64,000 nucleotides of DNA from Burkholderiales bacterium (GCA_030684405.1 JAUXYA010000032.1:172992-236991); one strand, 5' to 3'. Counted from the first letter of the stretch, positions 47,821-61,991 are shown. The notes: generated from the letters alone by a model not told the origin. Numbers and translations: made by a program.

Positions 47821-50340
47821 ATGGCGAAAACGCTCATCATCGCGGAGAAACCTTCGGTCGCAGGCGACATTGCCCGTGTCCTTGGTGGCTTTACCAAACA
47901 CGCCGAATATTTTGAAAACGACATGTACGTGGTGTCGTCCGCGGTAGGCCATTTGCTTGAAATCGCGGCGCCGGAAGAGTTCGAGGTCAAGCGCGGTAAA
48001 TGGTCATTCGCAAACCTTCCGGTCATTCCACCTCATTTCGACCTCAACCCGATCGCCAAAAGCGAAGCGCGGCTGAAAGTGCTGGCCAAGCTGATCAAGC
48101 GCAAGGACGTTACAGCGCTGATCAACGCCTGTGACGCCGGACGCGAGGGCGAACTGATTTTCCGTTATATCGAGCAGGCGACCAAAACAAACAAGCCGGT
48201 ATCCCGGTTGTGGCTGCAGTCGATGACGCCGGCCGCAATCCGTGAAGGCTTCGAACACCTGCGCTCTGACGACGAAATGAAGCCGCTGGCCGACGCCGCG
48301 CGTAGCCGCAGTGAGGCCGACTGGCTGGTCGGCATCAACGGCACTCGCGCGATGACCGCGTTCAACAGCAAGGGCGGCGGTTTCTACCTGACCACCGTCG
48401 GGCGTGTGCAAACACCGACCCTGATGATTGTGGTCGACCGCGAGCAGAAAATCCGCAAGTTCGTATCCCGCGATTACTGGGAAGTGCGTGCAAGCTTTGC
48501 GGCGAAAACCGGTGACTACGAGGGCCGCTGGTTTGATCCGGCCTTCAAGCGTGATGAGAACGATCCGGAGAAAAAGGAGAACCGGTTGTGGGACCGGGCG
48601 GAGGCGGAGAAGATTGCCGAGGACTGCCGGGGCAAACCGGGCGCCGTCACCGAGGAATCCAAACCGTCATCGCAGTTGTCGCCCATGCTTTTCGACCTGA
48701 CATCCCTGCAGCGTGAAGCAAATGGTAGGTTCGGATTTTCGGCGAAAGTCACTCTGTCGATTGCGCAGGAGCTTTATGAGAAGCACAAGGCCCTGACTTA
48801 CCCGCGCACTGATTCACGACATCTGCCTGAGGATTACCAGGCCACAGTCAAAACCACGCTGGATGCGCTCGCCGGAGAACCCGAGCTGAGCTCGTTTGCC
48901 AAAGAAATCATCAAAAGCAAATGGATCAAGGCCAACAAGCGAATTTTCGACAACAGCAAGATTTCCGATCACTTCGCTATTATCCCGACGCCGCAGCCGC
49001 CTAAAAACCTCAATGAGGTGCAGCAGAAAATCTATGATCTTGTGGTTCGCCGCTTCATGGCCGTTTTTTTCCCCGCTGCAGAGTATCTGGTGACCACGCG
49101 AATTACCGCGGTGGCGTCCCACAAGTTCAAGACTGAAGGCAAGATACTGGTCAAACCGGGCTGGCTGGCGATTTACGGGAAGGACGAACAGCAGGAGAGT
49201 GCCAATCTGCCGGCGGTGGCAAAAGGCGAGAAACCGGCTGCGCGAGAGGTAAACGCAATCGACCTGGCTACCCGGCCCCCTGCGCGCTATTCGGAAGCAA
49301 CACTGCTCAGCGCGATGGAGGGTGCCGGCAAGCTGATCGATGACGACGAGCTGCGCGAAGCAATGGCCCAGAAAGGTCTGGGCACCCCGGCGACCCGCGC
49401 CGCGATCATTGAGCGGCTGATTGCGGAAAAATACGTGGTGCGGGAAGGGCGGGAACTAATTCCCACCGCCAAGGCGTTCCAGCTGATGACTCTGCTCAAC
49501 GGACTCGGTGTGAACGAGCTGACCCAGCCGGAACTGACCGGAGAGTGGGAATACAAGCTGCTGCAGATGGAGCGCGGCAAGCTCAAACGCGAGACCTTCA
49601 TGAAGGAGATCTCGAAAATCACCGAGCGCATTGTTCGGCGCGCAAAAGAATACGACAACGAAACCATTCCCGGGGACTATGCGACCCTGAAAACACCATG
49701 CCCGAATTGCGGAAACACGGTAAAGGAAAACTACCGGCGTTTTGCATGCGAGAGCTGCGGATTTTCGATCTCCAAGGTGCCGGGCGGCCGCCAGTTCGAA
49801 CTCGAAGAAGTCGAAACCCTGATGCGCGAGCGCACAATCGGCCCTCTTCAGGGTTTTCGTTCGAAGATGGGACGCCCGTTTGCGGCCATCCTGCGCATTG
49901 TTGAGGACAAGGACAACAGCAACCTCAAGCTGGAATTCGACTTCGGCCAGAATAATTCCGACGACGAGATTGAGGAAGTCGACTTCAGCGGCAGGTTTGC
50001 ACTCGGAAACTGCCCGAAATGCACGGGCAAGGTCTACGAGCACGGCATGAATTACGTCTGCGAAAACACTCCGCGCAAGTCCTGTGATTTCCGCTCGGGC
50101 AAAGTGATCTTGCGCCAGGAAATTCAGCTGGAACAGATGGAAAAACTGCTGAAATCCGGGCGTACCGACCTGCTCGACGGATTCGTCTCCAATCGCAATG
50201 GCCGGCGCTTCAAGGCTTTCCTCGTCAAGCAGCCAGATGGAAAAATCGGATTCGAATTTGCGCCGAGAGCCGCAAAGAAGGATGCGACGAAAACAACGGC
50301 ACCGGTGGAGAAGAAGCGCAGTAGCCGGCGCAAGTCGTAG
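47821..50340 (+). CDS. topB: DNA topoisomerase III
   Basis: 839 residues, type IA. TOPRIM residues are in L-I-I-A-E-K-P-S-V-A and D-A-G-R-E-G-E-L-I-F; the catalytic Tyr is near residue 327 in L-T-Y-P-R-T-D-S-R-H-L. The C-terminus carries Cys-rich zinc-ribbon-like modules (C-P-N-C-G ... C-E-S-C-G and C-P-K-C-T-G ... C) and a basic tail. Linkage to dprA is usual in betaproteobacteria, where this enzyme may serve the general relaxation role. Ends at a strong shared terminator with gyrB. Confidence 0.93.
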   Translation: MAKTLIIAEKPSVAGDIARVLGGFTKHAEYFENDMYVVSSAVGHLLEIAAPEEFEVKRGKWSFANLPVIPPHFDLNPIAKSEARLKVLAKLIKRKDVTALINACDAGREGELIFRYIEQATKTNKPVSRLWLQSMTPAAIREGFEHLRSDDEMKPLADAARSRSEADWLVGINGTRAMTAFNSKGGGFYLTTVGRVQTPTLMIVVDREQKIRKFVSRDYWEVRASFAAKTGDYEGRWFDPAFKRDENDPEKKENRLWDRAEAEKIAEDCRGKPGAVTEESKPSSQLSPMLFDLTSLQREANGRFGFSAKVTLSIAQELYEKHKALTYPRTDSRHLPEDYQATVKTTLDALAGEPELSSFAKEIIKSKWIKANKRIFDNSKISDHFAIIPTPQPPKNLNEVQQKIYDLVVRRFMAVFFPAAEYLVTTRITAVASHKFKTEGKILVKPGWLAIYGKDEQQESANLPAVAKGEKPAAREVNAIDLATRPPARYSEATLLSAMEGAGKLIDDDELREAMAQKGLGTPATRAAIIERLIAEKYVVREGRELIPTAKAFQLMTLLNGLGVNELTQPELTGEWEYKLLQMERGKLKRETFMKEISKITERIVRRAKEYDNETIPGDYATLKTPCPNCGNTVKENYRRFACESCGFSISKVPGGRQFELEEVETLMRERTIGPLQGFRSKMGRPFAAILRIVEDKDNSNLKLEFDFGQNNSDDEIEEVDFSGRFALGNCPKCTGKVYEHGMNYVCENTPRKSCDFRSGKVILRQEIQLEQMEKLLKSGRTDLLDGFVSNRNGRRFKAFLVKQPDGKIGFEFAPRAAKKDATKTTAPVEKKRSSRRKS

Positions 50341-50360
50341 GTATTATCAAGAACAGATAC

Positions 50361-50394
50361 ATGCAAAATGGCCGCTTCTACGGCCCTTTTGCAT
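50361..50394. terminator. Bidirectional terminator between topB and gyrB
   Basis: ATGCAAAA-t-GGCCG pairs with CGGCC-c-TTTTGCAT around a six-base loop. A-runs and T-runs at the stem ends work on both strands, and the element sits between two convergent stop codons, so it should terminate both transcripts. Confidence 0.8.
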
Positions 50395-50408
50395 TGAAAA
50401 GCGCAGAA

Positions 50409-53970
<3,562 letters not shown>

Positions 53971-54173
53971 ATTGGTTTTGTTTCTTAATTAAGATAATAG
54001 TAACTAATAAAGGCGGTGTCTTTTTGTTGAAAGACTTACCTTCCCGTTGATCCCAAAAAGAAAATGTCTGTTTCGTTCCTGTGTATGGTTGGTGGAAACC
54101 GCAGGGAGGAAAAGGGATAAATTGTCTGCAGATTTCGCGGGCCTGCGTTTGTGCACAAAACACGCACAGGTAT
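53971..54173. other. dnaA-dnaN intergenic region, partly AT-rich
   Basis: The ~50 bases next to dnaN are markedly AT-rich (TTTCTTAATTAAGATAATAG and onward), which could be a melting element or promoter region. TTTGTGCACAAA (54148-54159) is palindromic and contains TTGTGCACA, one mismatch from the DnaA-box form TTATNCACA. I see no canonical DnaA box, so origin function is not supported. Confidence 0.35.
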
Positions 54174-55517
54174 TCAACTGCGTAATACCTTAAGGAGTGA
54201 CGCGATATCGGAAGTCATTTCATTGCTGGTGTCGCGTAACTGGGCTATCTTCCGGCACGCATGCAGCACCGTTGTATGGTCGCGTCCGCCAAAGGCCTCA
54301 CCGATGTCCGGCAGGCTCATCTGAGTGAGTTCCTTTGCAAGCGCCATCGCGACTTGCCTGGGCCGGGCGACATTGCGGGTGCGTTTCTTTGAATACATCT
54401 CGGAGACTTTGATCTTGTAGTAATCCGCGACTGTACGCTGGATGTTTTCGATACTTACCTGCCGGCTTTGTGAAGCCAGTATGTCCCGCAGCGCTTCTCG
54501 AGCAAGGTCGACGTCGATGGGTTGGCCGGTGAACCTGGAGTAGGCGAGCACTCGTTTCAGTGCGCCTTCAAGCTCCCGAATGTTTGACTGGATGTGTTTG
54601 GCGATGAAGAACGCGACGTTCTCTTCAAGCTCCAAGCCGTCAGCCTCGGCTTTCTTCAGGAGAATCGCAACGCGCATTTCCAGTTCCGGAGGCTCAACGG
54701 CAACGGTCAGTCCCCAGCCAAATCTGGAAATCAATCGGCTTTCCATGCCCGAAATTTCCCTGGGAAATGTGTCGCAAGTGATGATGACCTGCTTGTGGGC
54801 TTCCACAAGGGCATTGAATGCGTAGAAAAATTCTTCCTGGGTTCGGTTCTTCCCGCTGAAAAATTGGATGTCATCGATAAGCAGAAGGTCCAGGGAGTGG
54901 TAATAACGCTTGAAATCGTCAAATGCCTTGTGCTGGTAGGCCCTAACCACGTCCGAGACGTATTGCTCGGCATGTATGTATCGGATTTTGCTTTCGGGAG
55001 CACGGGTGCGCAGGTGATTGCCTATGGCGTGGATCAGATGGGTTTTGCCCAAGCCGACGCCGCCATACACGAACAGCGGGTTGTAGGCAGAGCCTGGTTT
55101 TTCGGCGACTTGCCGCGCTGCCGCCCTTGCAAGGTCATTTGCTTTTCCCGTGACAAAGGTGTCGAAGGTGAAAGCGGGGTTCAACCGCGAGACATCACGC
55201 ACCACAGGGGCTGCCGTCGTGGGCCGGATTATGCCGGCTTCGGCTTGTCCTGCAGAGGAGATGGGACCCGCGATCGTAGCCTTTTCGGAGATGAGCAATT
55301 CTACCGACGTATCGTTGCCCAGACGTTGGCGAGCAATATCAAGGATTGTGGCATGGAAACGGTCCTTGACCCAGCGTTGAACAAAACGATTGGGAGCTGT
55401 CACTGTCACAATCGAGCCCGATATGCTGCACTGGAGCGGCTGAATCCATGTGACAAATTGTTGCTGCCCGAGCTCTTTGGAAAAAAATGCGAGGCAGTGT
55501 TGCCAGAAATCGTTCAT
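54174..55517 (-). CDS. dnaA: Chromosomal replication initiator DnaA
   Basis: 447 residues. Domain I starts [13 protein letters not shown]; domain III has Walker [11 protein letters not shown] and Walker [11 protein letters not shown]; domain IV has the box-binding motif [10 protein letters not shown]. It melts oriC and recruits the helicase. Transcribed toward dnaN and gyrB, away from rpmH. Upstream (55518-55728) a TAAAAT at 55582-55587 (minus strand) could be its -10, but no canonical TTATCCACA box is visible. Confidence 0.97.
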   Translation of the reverse strand: MNDFWQHCLAFFSKELGQQQFVTWIQPLQCSISGSIVTVTAPNRFVQRWVKDRFHATILDIARQRLGNDTSVELLISEKATIAGPISSAGQAEAGIIRPTTAAPVVRDVSRLNPAFTFDTFVTGKANDLARAAARQVAEKPGSAYNPLFVYGGVGLGKTHLIHAIGNHLRTRAPESKIRYIHAEQYVSDVVRAYQHKAFDDFKRYYHSLDLLLIDDIQFFSGKNRTQEEFFYAFNALVEAHKQVIITCDTFPREISGMESRLISRFGWGLTVAVEPPELEMRVAILLKKAEADGLELEENVAFFIAKHIQSNIRELEGALKRVLAYSRFTGQPIDVDLAREALRDILASQSRQVSIENIQRTVADYYKIKVSEMYSKKRTRNVARPRQVAMALAKELTQMSLPDIGEAFGGRDHTTVLHACRKIAQLRDTSNEMTSDIASLLKVLRS

Positions 55518-55663
55518 TCGTCCCTATCGGGTGAAGCGCGCGCCGGTTTGCCGGGCTGGAATGGGGAAATTTTGAGCTTGGATTTTACCCTTTATTGGGG
55601 GGTAGCCAAAGTCGAAATGCGCTTTTCACCGTCGGCTTTGGGAAGCCCCGGGACAAGCGTACA

Positions 55664-55693
55664 TTGACATGATTCCCCAGTACCATGTCTAAT
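55664..55693 (+). promoter_or_regulatory. Promoter of rpmH-rnpA
   Basis: A perfect -35 TTGACA (55664-55669) and a good -10 TCTAAT (55688-55693) are 18 bases apart and end 35 bases before the rpmH ATG. The placement in the dnaA/rpmH divergent gap and match to the sigma-70 consensus support it. Confidence 0.65.
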
Positions 55694-55728
55694 AACGGGT
55701 TTCCCCAAAACCAATTTCAGGATCGATC

Positions 55729-55863
55729 ATGAAGCGCACCTATCAACCGTCAAAAACGCGACGCCAGCGTACGCATGGGTTCCGTGTGCGCATGAAGACC
55801 CGCGGCGGCCGTGCGATCATCCGGGCCCGGCGAGCCAAAGGGCGGGCCCGCCTCAGCGTTTGA
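55729..55863 (+). CDS. rpmH: 50S ribosomal protein L34
   Basis: 44 residues, the normal L34 length: M-K-R-T-Y-Q-P-S-K, then R-R[16 protein letters not shown] and a basic C-terminus. Structural protein of the large ribosomal subunit. Preceded by AGGA six bases before the ATG. Its TGA overlaps the TTG start of rnpA. Confidence 0.97.
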   Translation: MKRTYQPSKTRRQRTHGFRVRMKTRGGRAIIRARRAKGRARLSV

Positions 55864-56225
55864 CCCAAACCCGGGTTGGCGGGGGCATAAACCGAAGTGG
55901 CCGCTTGACCACTGCGGCGCAGTTTGAGGCTGTGCTGGCCTCAGGCCGCCGCTCGGGTAGCAGGGTTTTTCTGGTCAGGACCCTGCCCAACGTCAGTTGC
56001 GGGGCCCGGCTCGGCCTAATAGTCGGTAAGAAGGCCGCGCCGAGGGCTGTTGACCGCAACAGGGTCAAGAGGCTGGTCAGAATAATCCATCGCCAGCTGC
56101 TGGAAGAGCTCGATGCAATGGATGTGGTGGTGCAGCTGCGCTGCAGCCCCCGTGGCTTTGACAACGCCGTATTGTTCAAGGAACTTCAAGATCTGTTGCG
56201 CGGTTTGACGGTCAAAACCGGATAA
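55860..56225 (+). CDS. rnpA: Ribonuclease P protein component
   Basis: 121 residues from a TTG overlapping the rpmH stop (TTGA), a common arrangement for rnpA. The RNA-binding motif is readable as [18 protein letters not shown]. RnpA helps the RNase P RNA bind precursor tRNA. The yidD gene that usually follows is missing; yidC starts 29 bases downstream. Confidence 0.93.
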   Translation: MTQTRVGGGINRSGRLTTAAQFEAVLASGRRSGSRVFLVRTLPNVSCGARLGLIVGKKAAPRAVDRNRVKRLVRIIHRQLLEELDAMDVVVQLRCSPRGFDNAVLFKELQDLLRGLTVKTG

Positions 56226-56254
56226 TCGGGACTTCAGACAAAGAAAAGACGCTT

Positions 56255-57922
56255 ATGGACTCACAACGCCTCGTTCTCTTCTTTGTTTTCACGATGTCGG
56301 TGTTCCTGCTTTTCGAAGCCTGGCAGCGTGATCAGCAGTCTGCCGCTCGCACGCCGGCGGTAGTCGCGTCGACGCCGACGCCGTCCCCAGCCTTGGCATC
56401 ACCCACGGTCGACCCTGCCGTTCCTACACCGGCCGCCGATCTGGCTCCGGTGTCGGTCGCATCTGCCCCGTCGACCGCGACAGACCGCGGCCAGGTCATC
56501 ACGCTGGAAACCGACCTCTATCGCGGAAAGATCAGCACCGTGGGCGGAGACCTCATCCGCCTGGAACTGCTTAAGCACGGCGGCACTCTGGATCGTTCGA
56601 AGGAGTTCGTTCTGTTCGACCGGACCAGCGACCATGTTTATATTGCCCAATCCGGTTTGATTGGCGGAGCTCTGCCCAACCACCAAAGCCCGTACCGGGC
56701 TTTGGCCACTGAGTATCGCCTGGCAGACGGCGCAAACGAGCTCGAGATCCGGCTGGAGGCGACGGGCGAGGGGAAGGCTGCGAAAATATATCGTTTCCGA
56801 CGCAATAGTTATGTGATTGACGTTGTGCATGAGGTCACCAACACGACGGCGGATCCGGTTGTTATACATGCGTACTTCCAACTGGTCCGGGATTCAAAGC
56901 CGCCCGAGGGTGATTCGGCAATGATGCCGACCTATACCGGTGCTGCGGTCTATACCGAAAAAGATAAATTTCAGAAGGTCGCGTTCGACGACATCGAGAA
57001 AGGCAAGGCACCCTACCCGAAAACGGCCAATGATGGCTGGATAGGCATTCTTCAGCATTATTTCCTCGGTGCCTGGCTGCCGCAAGACGGCTCGCCCCGA
57101 GAATATTACACGCGGCAGGTGCCACAAGGTCTCTATGCGGCGGGCGTGATCGTGCCCGGCGGCACACTGGCACCAGGAGCCAGCACAACACTGTCGATGC
57201 CGCTTTATGCGGGACCGCAGGAGCAGGAGAAGCTGGCGGCCTTGTCCAAGGGCTTGGAGCTTGCGGTGGATTATGGCTGGCTTACGGTCATTGCGGCACC
57301 TTTGTTTTGGGTCCTGCAGTGGATCCATGGCTGGGCTGGCAACTGGGGGGTGGCGATCATTATTCTCACCATCCTGATCAAGCTGATTTTCTATCCGTTG
57401 TCCGAAGCGAGTTACCGCTCGATGGCGAAGATGCGCGTCGTCGCGCCGAAGATGCAGCGCCTGAAGGAACAATACGGCAATGATCGCCAGCGCATGCAGC
57501 AGGCGATGATGGAGCTCTATAAGACAGAGAAAATCAATCCGCTCGGTGGCTGTCTGCCTATCTTGGTGCAGATCCCCGTGTTCATCGCGCTGTATTGGGT
57601 GCTCCTTGCCAGCGTCGAAATGCGCCAAGCGCCGTTTGCGCTATGGATCAATGATCTCTCGGTGCCCGATCCCTGGTACATCCTGCCGATCCTGATGGGT
57701 GCGACCATGATCATCCAGACCCGCCTCAATCCGGTGCCTCCGGATCCGGTGCAGGCCAAGGTCATGAAGATCATGCCGATCGCGTTCAGCATTTTCTTCT
57801 TCTTCTTTCCCGCGGGCCTGGTGCTGTACTGGCTGGTCAACAACATCCTGTCGATTGCGCAACAGTGGCACATCAACGGGGTGCTGGAGCGTGCGGCGAA
57901 GCAGGCCAAGCCGAAGTCCTGA
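56255..57922 (+). CDS. yidC: Membrane protein insertase YidC
   Basis: 555 residues, the long gram-negative form. The first helix (L-V-L-F-F-V-F-T-M-S-V-F-L-L-F) is followed by an Ala/Pro/Thr-rich linker, the periplasmic beta-supersandwich domain (~residues 80-350) and the conserved C-terminal helices including G-G-C-L-P-I-L-V-Q-I-P-V-F-I-A-L. It inserts and folds inner-membrane proteins, alone or with SecYEG. Precedes mnmE in the standard order. Confidence 0.95.
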   Translation: MDSQRLVLFFVFTMSVFLLFEAWQRDQQSAARTPAVVASTPTPSPALASPTVDPAVPTPAADLAPVSVASAPSTATDRGQVITLETDLYRGKISTVGGDLIRLELLKHGGTLDRSKEFVLFDRTSDHVYIAQSGLIGGALPNHQSPYRALATEYRLADGANELEIRLEATGEGKAAKIYRFRRNSYVIDVVHEVTNTTADPVVIHAYFQLVRDSKPPEGDSAMMPTYTGAAVYTEKDKFQKVAFDDIEKGKAPYPKTANDGWIGILQHYFLGAWLPQDGSPREYYTRQVPQGLYAAGVIVPGGTLAPGASTTLSMPLYAGPQEQEKLAALSKGLELAVDYGWLTVIAAPLFWVLQWIHGWAGNWGVAIIILTILIKLIFYPLSEASYRSMAKMRVVAPKMQRLKEQYGNDRQRMQQAMMELYKTEKINPLGGCLPILVQIPVFIALYWVLLASVEMRQAPFALWINDLSVPDPWYILPILMGATMIIQTRLNPVPPDPVQAKVMKIMPIAFSIFFFFFPAGLVLYWLVNNILSIAQQWHINGVLERAAKQAKPKS

Positions 57923-57958
57923 GCGCCGACCATTGCTGCGGCGCTATACTCGCCGCGC

Positions 57959-59299
57959 ATGATGCGCCGTGACACCATCGCTGCCATTGCCACTGCGCCG
58001 GGGAGGGGTGGCGTCGGCATCATCCGCGTCTCTGGCGCCGATCTGCTGTGTTTCGCTTCGGGACTGACGTCGCACCAGCTTGTTGCACGCCACGCCCTGT
58101 TCACACCGTTTCTGGACGCTGCCGGTGCCGCCATCGACGACGGACTGCTGCTTTATTTCGCGGCGCCGCATTCATACACCGGCGAGGATGTGCTGGAGTT
58201 GCAGGGCCATGGTGGGCCGGTGGTCATGCGCCAGCTGCTGCAGCGCTGCCTCGAACTGGGCGCCCGCCTGGCACGACCCGGTGAATTCACCGAACGTGCC
58301 TATCTCAACGGCCGCATGGACTTGGCCCAGGCCGAAGGGGTCGCCGACCTGATCGAAGCGTCGACTACGATGGCTGCGCGCGCTGCGCTGCGCTCCCTGC
58401 ATGGTGATTTTTCCAAATTAATACAAGGACTTAGCGGTAAAATTGTCGACCTGCGCATGCTTGTGGAAGCGACATTGGATTTTCCGGAAGAGGATGTCGA
58501 GTTTCTGACCGCAGGCCGGGCCGCCGAAAAGCTGGCCGAGATCCGTGAAGGGCTGGTGGCAACGTTGAAGGCGACTCGACAGGGCAGCATGCTGCGTGAC
58601 GGTGTGCAGGCCGTGCTGATTGGCGCACCCAATGTCGGCAAGTCGAGCCTGCTCAATCGCTTTGCCGGGGAAGAGGTAGCGATCGTTACCGATACGCCGG
58701 GTACGACTCGCGATGCGCTGCGCGAGCAGATCGACATCGACGGCATGCCGGTGAATATCATCGATACCGCAGGTCTGCGCGACACCGTAGATTCCGTCGA
58801 AAAGATAGGCATTGATCGAACTTGGGCGATGGTGCAGAAGGCCGACTTGGCGCTGCTGGTCTGTGATGCCCGTGGTATCGACGAGGTTGGCGATCGCGCG
58901 ATTGTCGAACGGTTGCCGCAGGGCTTGCCGCGGATACGTGTCCTCAACAAGATTGACTTGGCTGGCCTCTCGCCGGTGCGAGAGATTGGTCCTGCGGAAG
59001 AACGGATCTGGCTGTCCGCCAGAACGGGTGCAGGCCTGGATCTGCTGAAAAAAGCGATCTGGAATCATGCCGGCTGGCGGCCGTCGGGGGAGGGGTTGTT
59101 CACTGCTCGGGCGCGGCATGTCGAAGCCCTGCAGAATGCACAGCGCCACCTCACCGCCGCGGCGGGTCTGACACGGCAACTCGAGCTTTACGCTGAAGAA
59201 CTGCGGCTGGCCCACGAAGCACTGGGTTCCATCACCGGCGAGTTCACCTCGGACGATTTGCTAGGCGAAATTTTTTCCAGATTCTGCATCGGCAAGTAG
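57959..59299 (+). CDS. mnmE: tRNA modification GTPase MnmE
   Basis: 446 residues. An N-terminal tetrahydrofolate-binding domain, a central G domain ([21 protein letters not shown]) and the C-terminal F-C-I-G-K, whose Cys is required for activity, are present. With MnmG it makes 5-carboxymethylaminomethyl-uridine-type wobble modifications. A short AT-rich stretch (58402-58449) interrupts the local codon style. Confidence 0.95.
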   Translation: MMRRDTIAAIATAPGRGGVGIIRVSGADLLCFASGLTSHQLVARHALFTPFLDAAGAAIDDGLLLYFAAPHSYTGEDVLELQGHGGPVVMRQLLQRCLELGARLARPGEFTERAYLNGRMDLAQAEGVADLIEASTTMAARAALRSLHGDFSKLIQGLSGKIVDLRMLVEATLDFPEEDVEFLTAGRAAEKLAEIREGLVATLKATRQGSMLRDGVQAVLIGAPNVGKSSLLNRFAGEEVAIVTDTPGTTRDALREQIDIDGMPVNIIDTAGLRDTVDSVEKIGIDRTWAMVQKADLALLVCDARGIDEVGDRAIVERLPQGLPRIRVLNKIDLAGLSPVREIGPAEERIWLSARTGAGLDLLKKAIWNHAGWRPSGEGLFTARARHVEALQNAQRHLTAAAGLTRQLELYAEELRLAHEALGSITGEFTSDDLLGEIFSRFCIGK

Positions 59300-59311
59300 G
59301 TTTTGCCAGAA

Positions 59312-59327
59312 GGTTTCACGTGGAACC
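59312..59327. other. parS site 1 (ParB-binding)
   Basis: GGTTTCACGTGGAACC matches the chromosomal parS consensus (GTTTCACGTGAAAC-like; core GTTNCACGTGNAAC). It lies between mnmE and mnmG, about 2.7 kb before parA-parB. ParB should load here and spread, marking the origin-proximal region for segregation. Confidence 0.85.
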
Positions 59328-59358
59328 TGGTGCATTCGTTTGTGAGCAAATCGGGGGG

Positions 59359-59374
59359 TGTTCCACGTGGAACG
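59359..59374. other. parS site 2 (ParB-binding)
   Basis: TGTTCCACGTGGAACG contains the perfect palindrome GTTCCACGTGGAAC (59360-59373). The centre is 47 bases from site 1. Both sites are in the untranslated leader of mnmG. Confidence 0.88.
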
Positions 59375-59466
59375 TTTGTCCTGCAGCTTTCACCGGCTTG
59401 GCAACTAAGCTATCATTCGCGCCCGACCTCAAGGCCTTCCAGCCACCGCAGGCCTGGCATCTTAAA

Positions 59467-61362
59467 ATGACGCAATTCCCTGATAAATTTGACGTAATCG
59501 TCATCGGTGGCGGTCATGCCGGCACCGAAGCTGCGCTCGCCAGCGCACGCATGGGTTGTCGTACTCTGTTGCTGACCCACAGTGTCGAAACCTTGGGCCA
59601 GATGTCCTGCAATCCTTCGATCGGCGGGATTGGCAAGGGCCACCTGGTCAAGGAAGTTGATGCACTGGGCGGGGCGATGGCGGCGGCCACCGACGAAGCG
59701 GGCATCCAGTTCCGCATTCTCAATTCGCGCAAAGGGCCAGCGGTGCGTGCGACTCGAGCCCAGGCTGACCGCATGCTCTATCGCCAAGCGATACGGGGGC
59801 GTCTCGAAAACCAAGCCAATCTGCGCATTTTCCAGCAGGCGGTCGATGACCTGATCGTGGAGGGCGACCGGGTGATTGGCGTGGTGACCCAGATCGGCCT
59901 GCGCTTCGAGGCGCAGGCCGTGGTACTGACCGCGGGGACATTTCTTTCGGGCCTGATTCATGTCGGGCTGCAGAACTATCAGGGCGGTCGTGCCGGCGAT
60001 CCGCCTTCGGTCAGCCTTGCGGCGCGCCTGCGTGAATTGAATCTGCCGGTCGGCCGGCTGAAGACGGGCACACCACCCCGGATCGACGGCCGCAGTATCG
60101 ACTTCGCGCATATGACCGAACAACCTGGCGACGATCCGGCACCGGTGTTTTCCTTCCTCGGTCAGCGCGAGCAGCATCCGCAGCAACTGCCGTGCTGGAT
60201 CACCCACACCAACGAGCGCACGCATGACGCCATTCGCGGCGGGCTCGACCGTTCGCCGATGTTCACGGGCGTTATCGAAGGTGTGGGTCCACGCTATTGT
60301 CCGTCGATCGAGGACAAGATCCATCGTTTCTCCGACAAGTCTTCGCACCAGATATTCCTCGAACCTGAGGGCCTGACGGTTCACGAGTATTACCCCAACG
60401 GCATCTCCACCAGCTTGCCCTTTGACGTGCAGCTGACGGTGGTGCGCTCGATTAAAGGCCTGGAGCGAGCGCACATCACGCGGCCGGGTTATGCGATTGA
60501 ATACGATTACTTTGATCCGCGGGGGCTCAAGGCTTCACTGGAAACCAAGGCGATCAGCGGCCTGTTTTTCGCCGGTCAGATCAACGGTACCACCGGCTAT
60601 GAAGAAGCGGCCGCGCAGGGTCTGCTGGCGGGTATCAACGCCAGCCTGCAGATTTCCGGCCGCGAGGCCTGGACGCCGACCCGCGACCAGGCCTATCTCG
60701 GTGTGCTGGTCGACGACCTCATTACCCGCGGCGTGTCAGAGCCCTATCGCATGTTCACCAGCCGCGCCGAGTACCGGCTTTCCCTGCGTGAAGACAATGC
60801 TGACCTGCGGCTGACCGAAATCGGTCGCTGCCTCGGTGTCGTCGATGAGCGGCGCTGGGAAGCTTTCGATCGCAAGCGCGAATCGATTGCCCGAGAGCAG
60901 GAACGACTGAAATCGACCTGGGTCAATCCCCGTCAGCTCACAGAACAACAAGCCATTGATTTTATTGGAAAAAATATAGAACGTGAGTATTCACTGTCGA
61001 ATCTGCTGCGGCGCCCGGAGGTGAGTTACGTTAGCCTGATGGCCTTGCCCGGCGCCGGTCCCGGGGTCGACGATTCACAGGTCGCGGAACAGGTGGAAAT
61101 CCAGGCCAAGTACCACGGGTACATCGAACGCCAGCGCGCGGAAATCGAGCATCGTGCGCAGCAGGACGAATTGCGCCTGCCGGCTGAACTCGATTACACA
61201 CAGGTGCGTGGCCTATCGATCGAAGTCATACAGAAACTGAATCGCGCACGGCCCGAAACCATCGGTCAGGCTTCACGCATTTCCGGCGTGACGCCGGCGG
61301 CGATTTCGGTGCTGCTAGTACATCTCAAACGTATTTCTGCCGTCCTCCAGAAAAGCGCATGA
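59467..61362 (+). CDS. mnmG: tRNA uridine-5-carboxymethylaminomethyl modification enzyme MnmG
   Basis: 631 residues from the ATG at 59467, which gives [23 protein letters not shown], matching the E. coli start. An extension to 59320 would translate the second parS site and was rejected. FAD-binding G-G-G-H-A-G, the G-C-type Cys segment around [14 protein letters not shown] and the C-terminal GidA helical domain are intact. Partner of MnmE. An AT-rich patch lies at 60941-60997. ATGA overlap with rsmG. Confidence 0.96.
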   Translation: MTQFPDKFDVIVIGGGHAGTEAALASARMGCRTLLLTHSVETLGQMSCNPSIGGIGKGHLVKEVDALGGAMAAATDEAGIQFRILNSRKGPAVRATRAQADRMLYRQAIRGRLENQANLRIFQQAVDDLIVEGDRVIGVVTQIGLRFEAQAVVLTAGTFLSGLIHVGLQNYQGGRAGDPPSVSLAARLRELNLPVGRLKTGTPPRIDGRSIDFAHMTEQPGDDPAPVFSFLGQREQHPQQLPCWITHTNERTHDAIRGGLDRSPMFTGVIEGVGPRYCPSIEDKIHRFSDKSSHQIFLEPEGLTVHEYYPNGISTSLPFDVQLTVVRSIKGLERAHITRPGYAIEYDYFDPRGLKASLETKAISGLFFAGQINGTTGYEEAAAQGLLAGINASLQISGREAWTPTRDQAYLGVLVDDLITRGVSEPYRMFTSRAEYRLSLREDNADLRLTEIGRCLGVVDERRWEAFDRKRESIAREQERLKSTWVNPRQLTEQQAIDFIGKNIEREYSLSNLLRRPEVSYVSLMALPGAGPGVDDSQVAEQVEIQAKYHGYIERQRAEIEHRAQQDELRLPAELDYTQVRGLSIEVIQKLNRARPETIGQASRISGVTPAAISVLLVHLKRISAVLQKSA

Positions 61363-61991
61363 ACCTCGCGGACGCACTGGCCGCGGGCATCCGAACGCTC
61401 GACCTGGACATAACTACTGCGGCCCAACAGCGCATGCTCGATTACCTCGCGCTGATCGAAAAATGGAACAAGGCCTATAACCTGACTGCGGTGCGCGAGC
61501 TTCAGAAAATGCTGACCCACCATCTGCTCGATTCGCTGGCGGTGCTGCCGCACCTGCGCGGGCCGCGGATACTCGATGTCGGCACGGGTGCCGGACTGCC
61601 CGGGATTCCGCTGGCGCTGGCGCGTCCGGACTGGCATTTCACACTCCTCGATTCGAATCACAAGAAATCGGCATTCCTGCGCCAGGCAGTCATCGAGTTG
61701 CAGCTTGGCAATACCGAAGTGGCTTGCGCACGTGTCGAAGACTGGAATGACCCGCATCCCTTCGATACCGTGGTGTCGCGAGCGTTTTCGGAAATCGCGG
61801 AGTTCATTGCCCTCGCGGGGCGGCTGTGTGCAAAGGATGGTGTCGTGATTGCAATGAAGGGTGTTTATCCGCACGAGGAACTGGCGCAGTTGCCGCAGAC
61901 ATTCCGCCTGTGTGGTGTCGTGCCGCTGCAGGTGCCCGGTCTTGGCGCCGAGCGCCATGTTGCGCTGCTGCAACCAGCGGAGGCGGCATGA
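61359..61991 (+). CDS. rsmG: 16S rRNA (guanine527-N7)-methyltransferase
   Basis: 210 residues. [12 protein letters not shown], the SAM-binding [15 protein letters not shown] and V-V-S-R-A-F are typical of RsmG (GidB). It methylates G527 of 16S rRNA; loss gives low-level streptomycin resistance in other bacteria. Four-base overlaps with mnmG upstream and parA downstream. Confidence 0.95.
   Translation: MNLADALAAGIRTLDLDITTAAQQRMLDYLALIEKWNKAYNLTAVRELQKMLTHHLLDSLAVLPHLRGPRILDVGTGAGLPGIPLALARPDWHFTLLDSNHKKSAFLRQAVIELQLGNTEVACARVEDWNDPHPFDTVVSRAFSEIAEFIALAGRLCAKDGVVIAMKGVYPHEELAQLPQTFRLCGVVPLQVPGLGAERHVALLQPAEAA

Noticed and set aside
54148-54159. TTTGTGCACAAA as a DnaA box
   Set aside because: One mismatch to the box pattern on each strand and no companion boxes; palindromes of this kind are common by chance.
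59320-59466. 49-residue N-terminal extension of mnmG
   Set aside because: It would translate through the second parS site and has no similarity to MnmG; the ATG at 59467 gives the normal N-terminus.
61826-61987. 54-residue N-terminal extension of parA
   Set aside because: It lies inside rsmG in another frame; the ATGA overlap start gives the standard ParA N-terminus before the Walker A motif.
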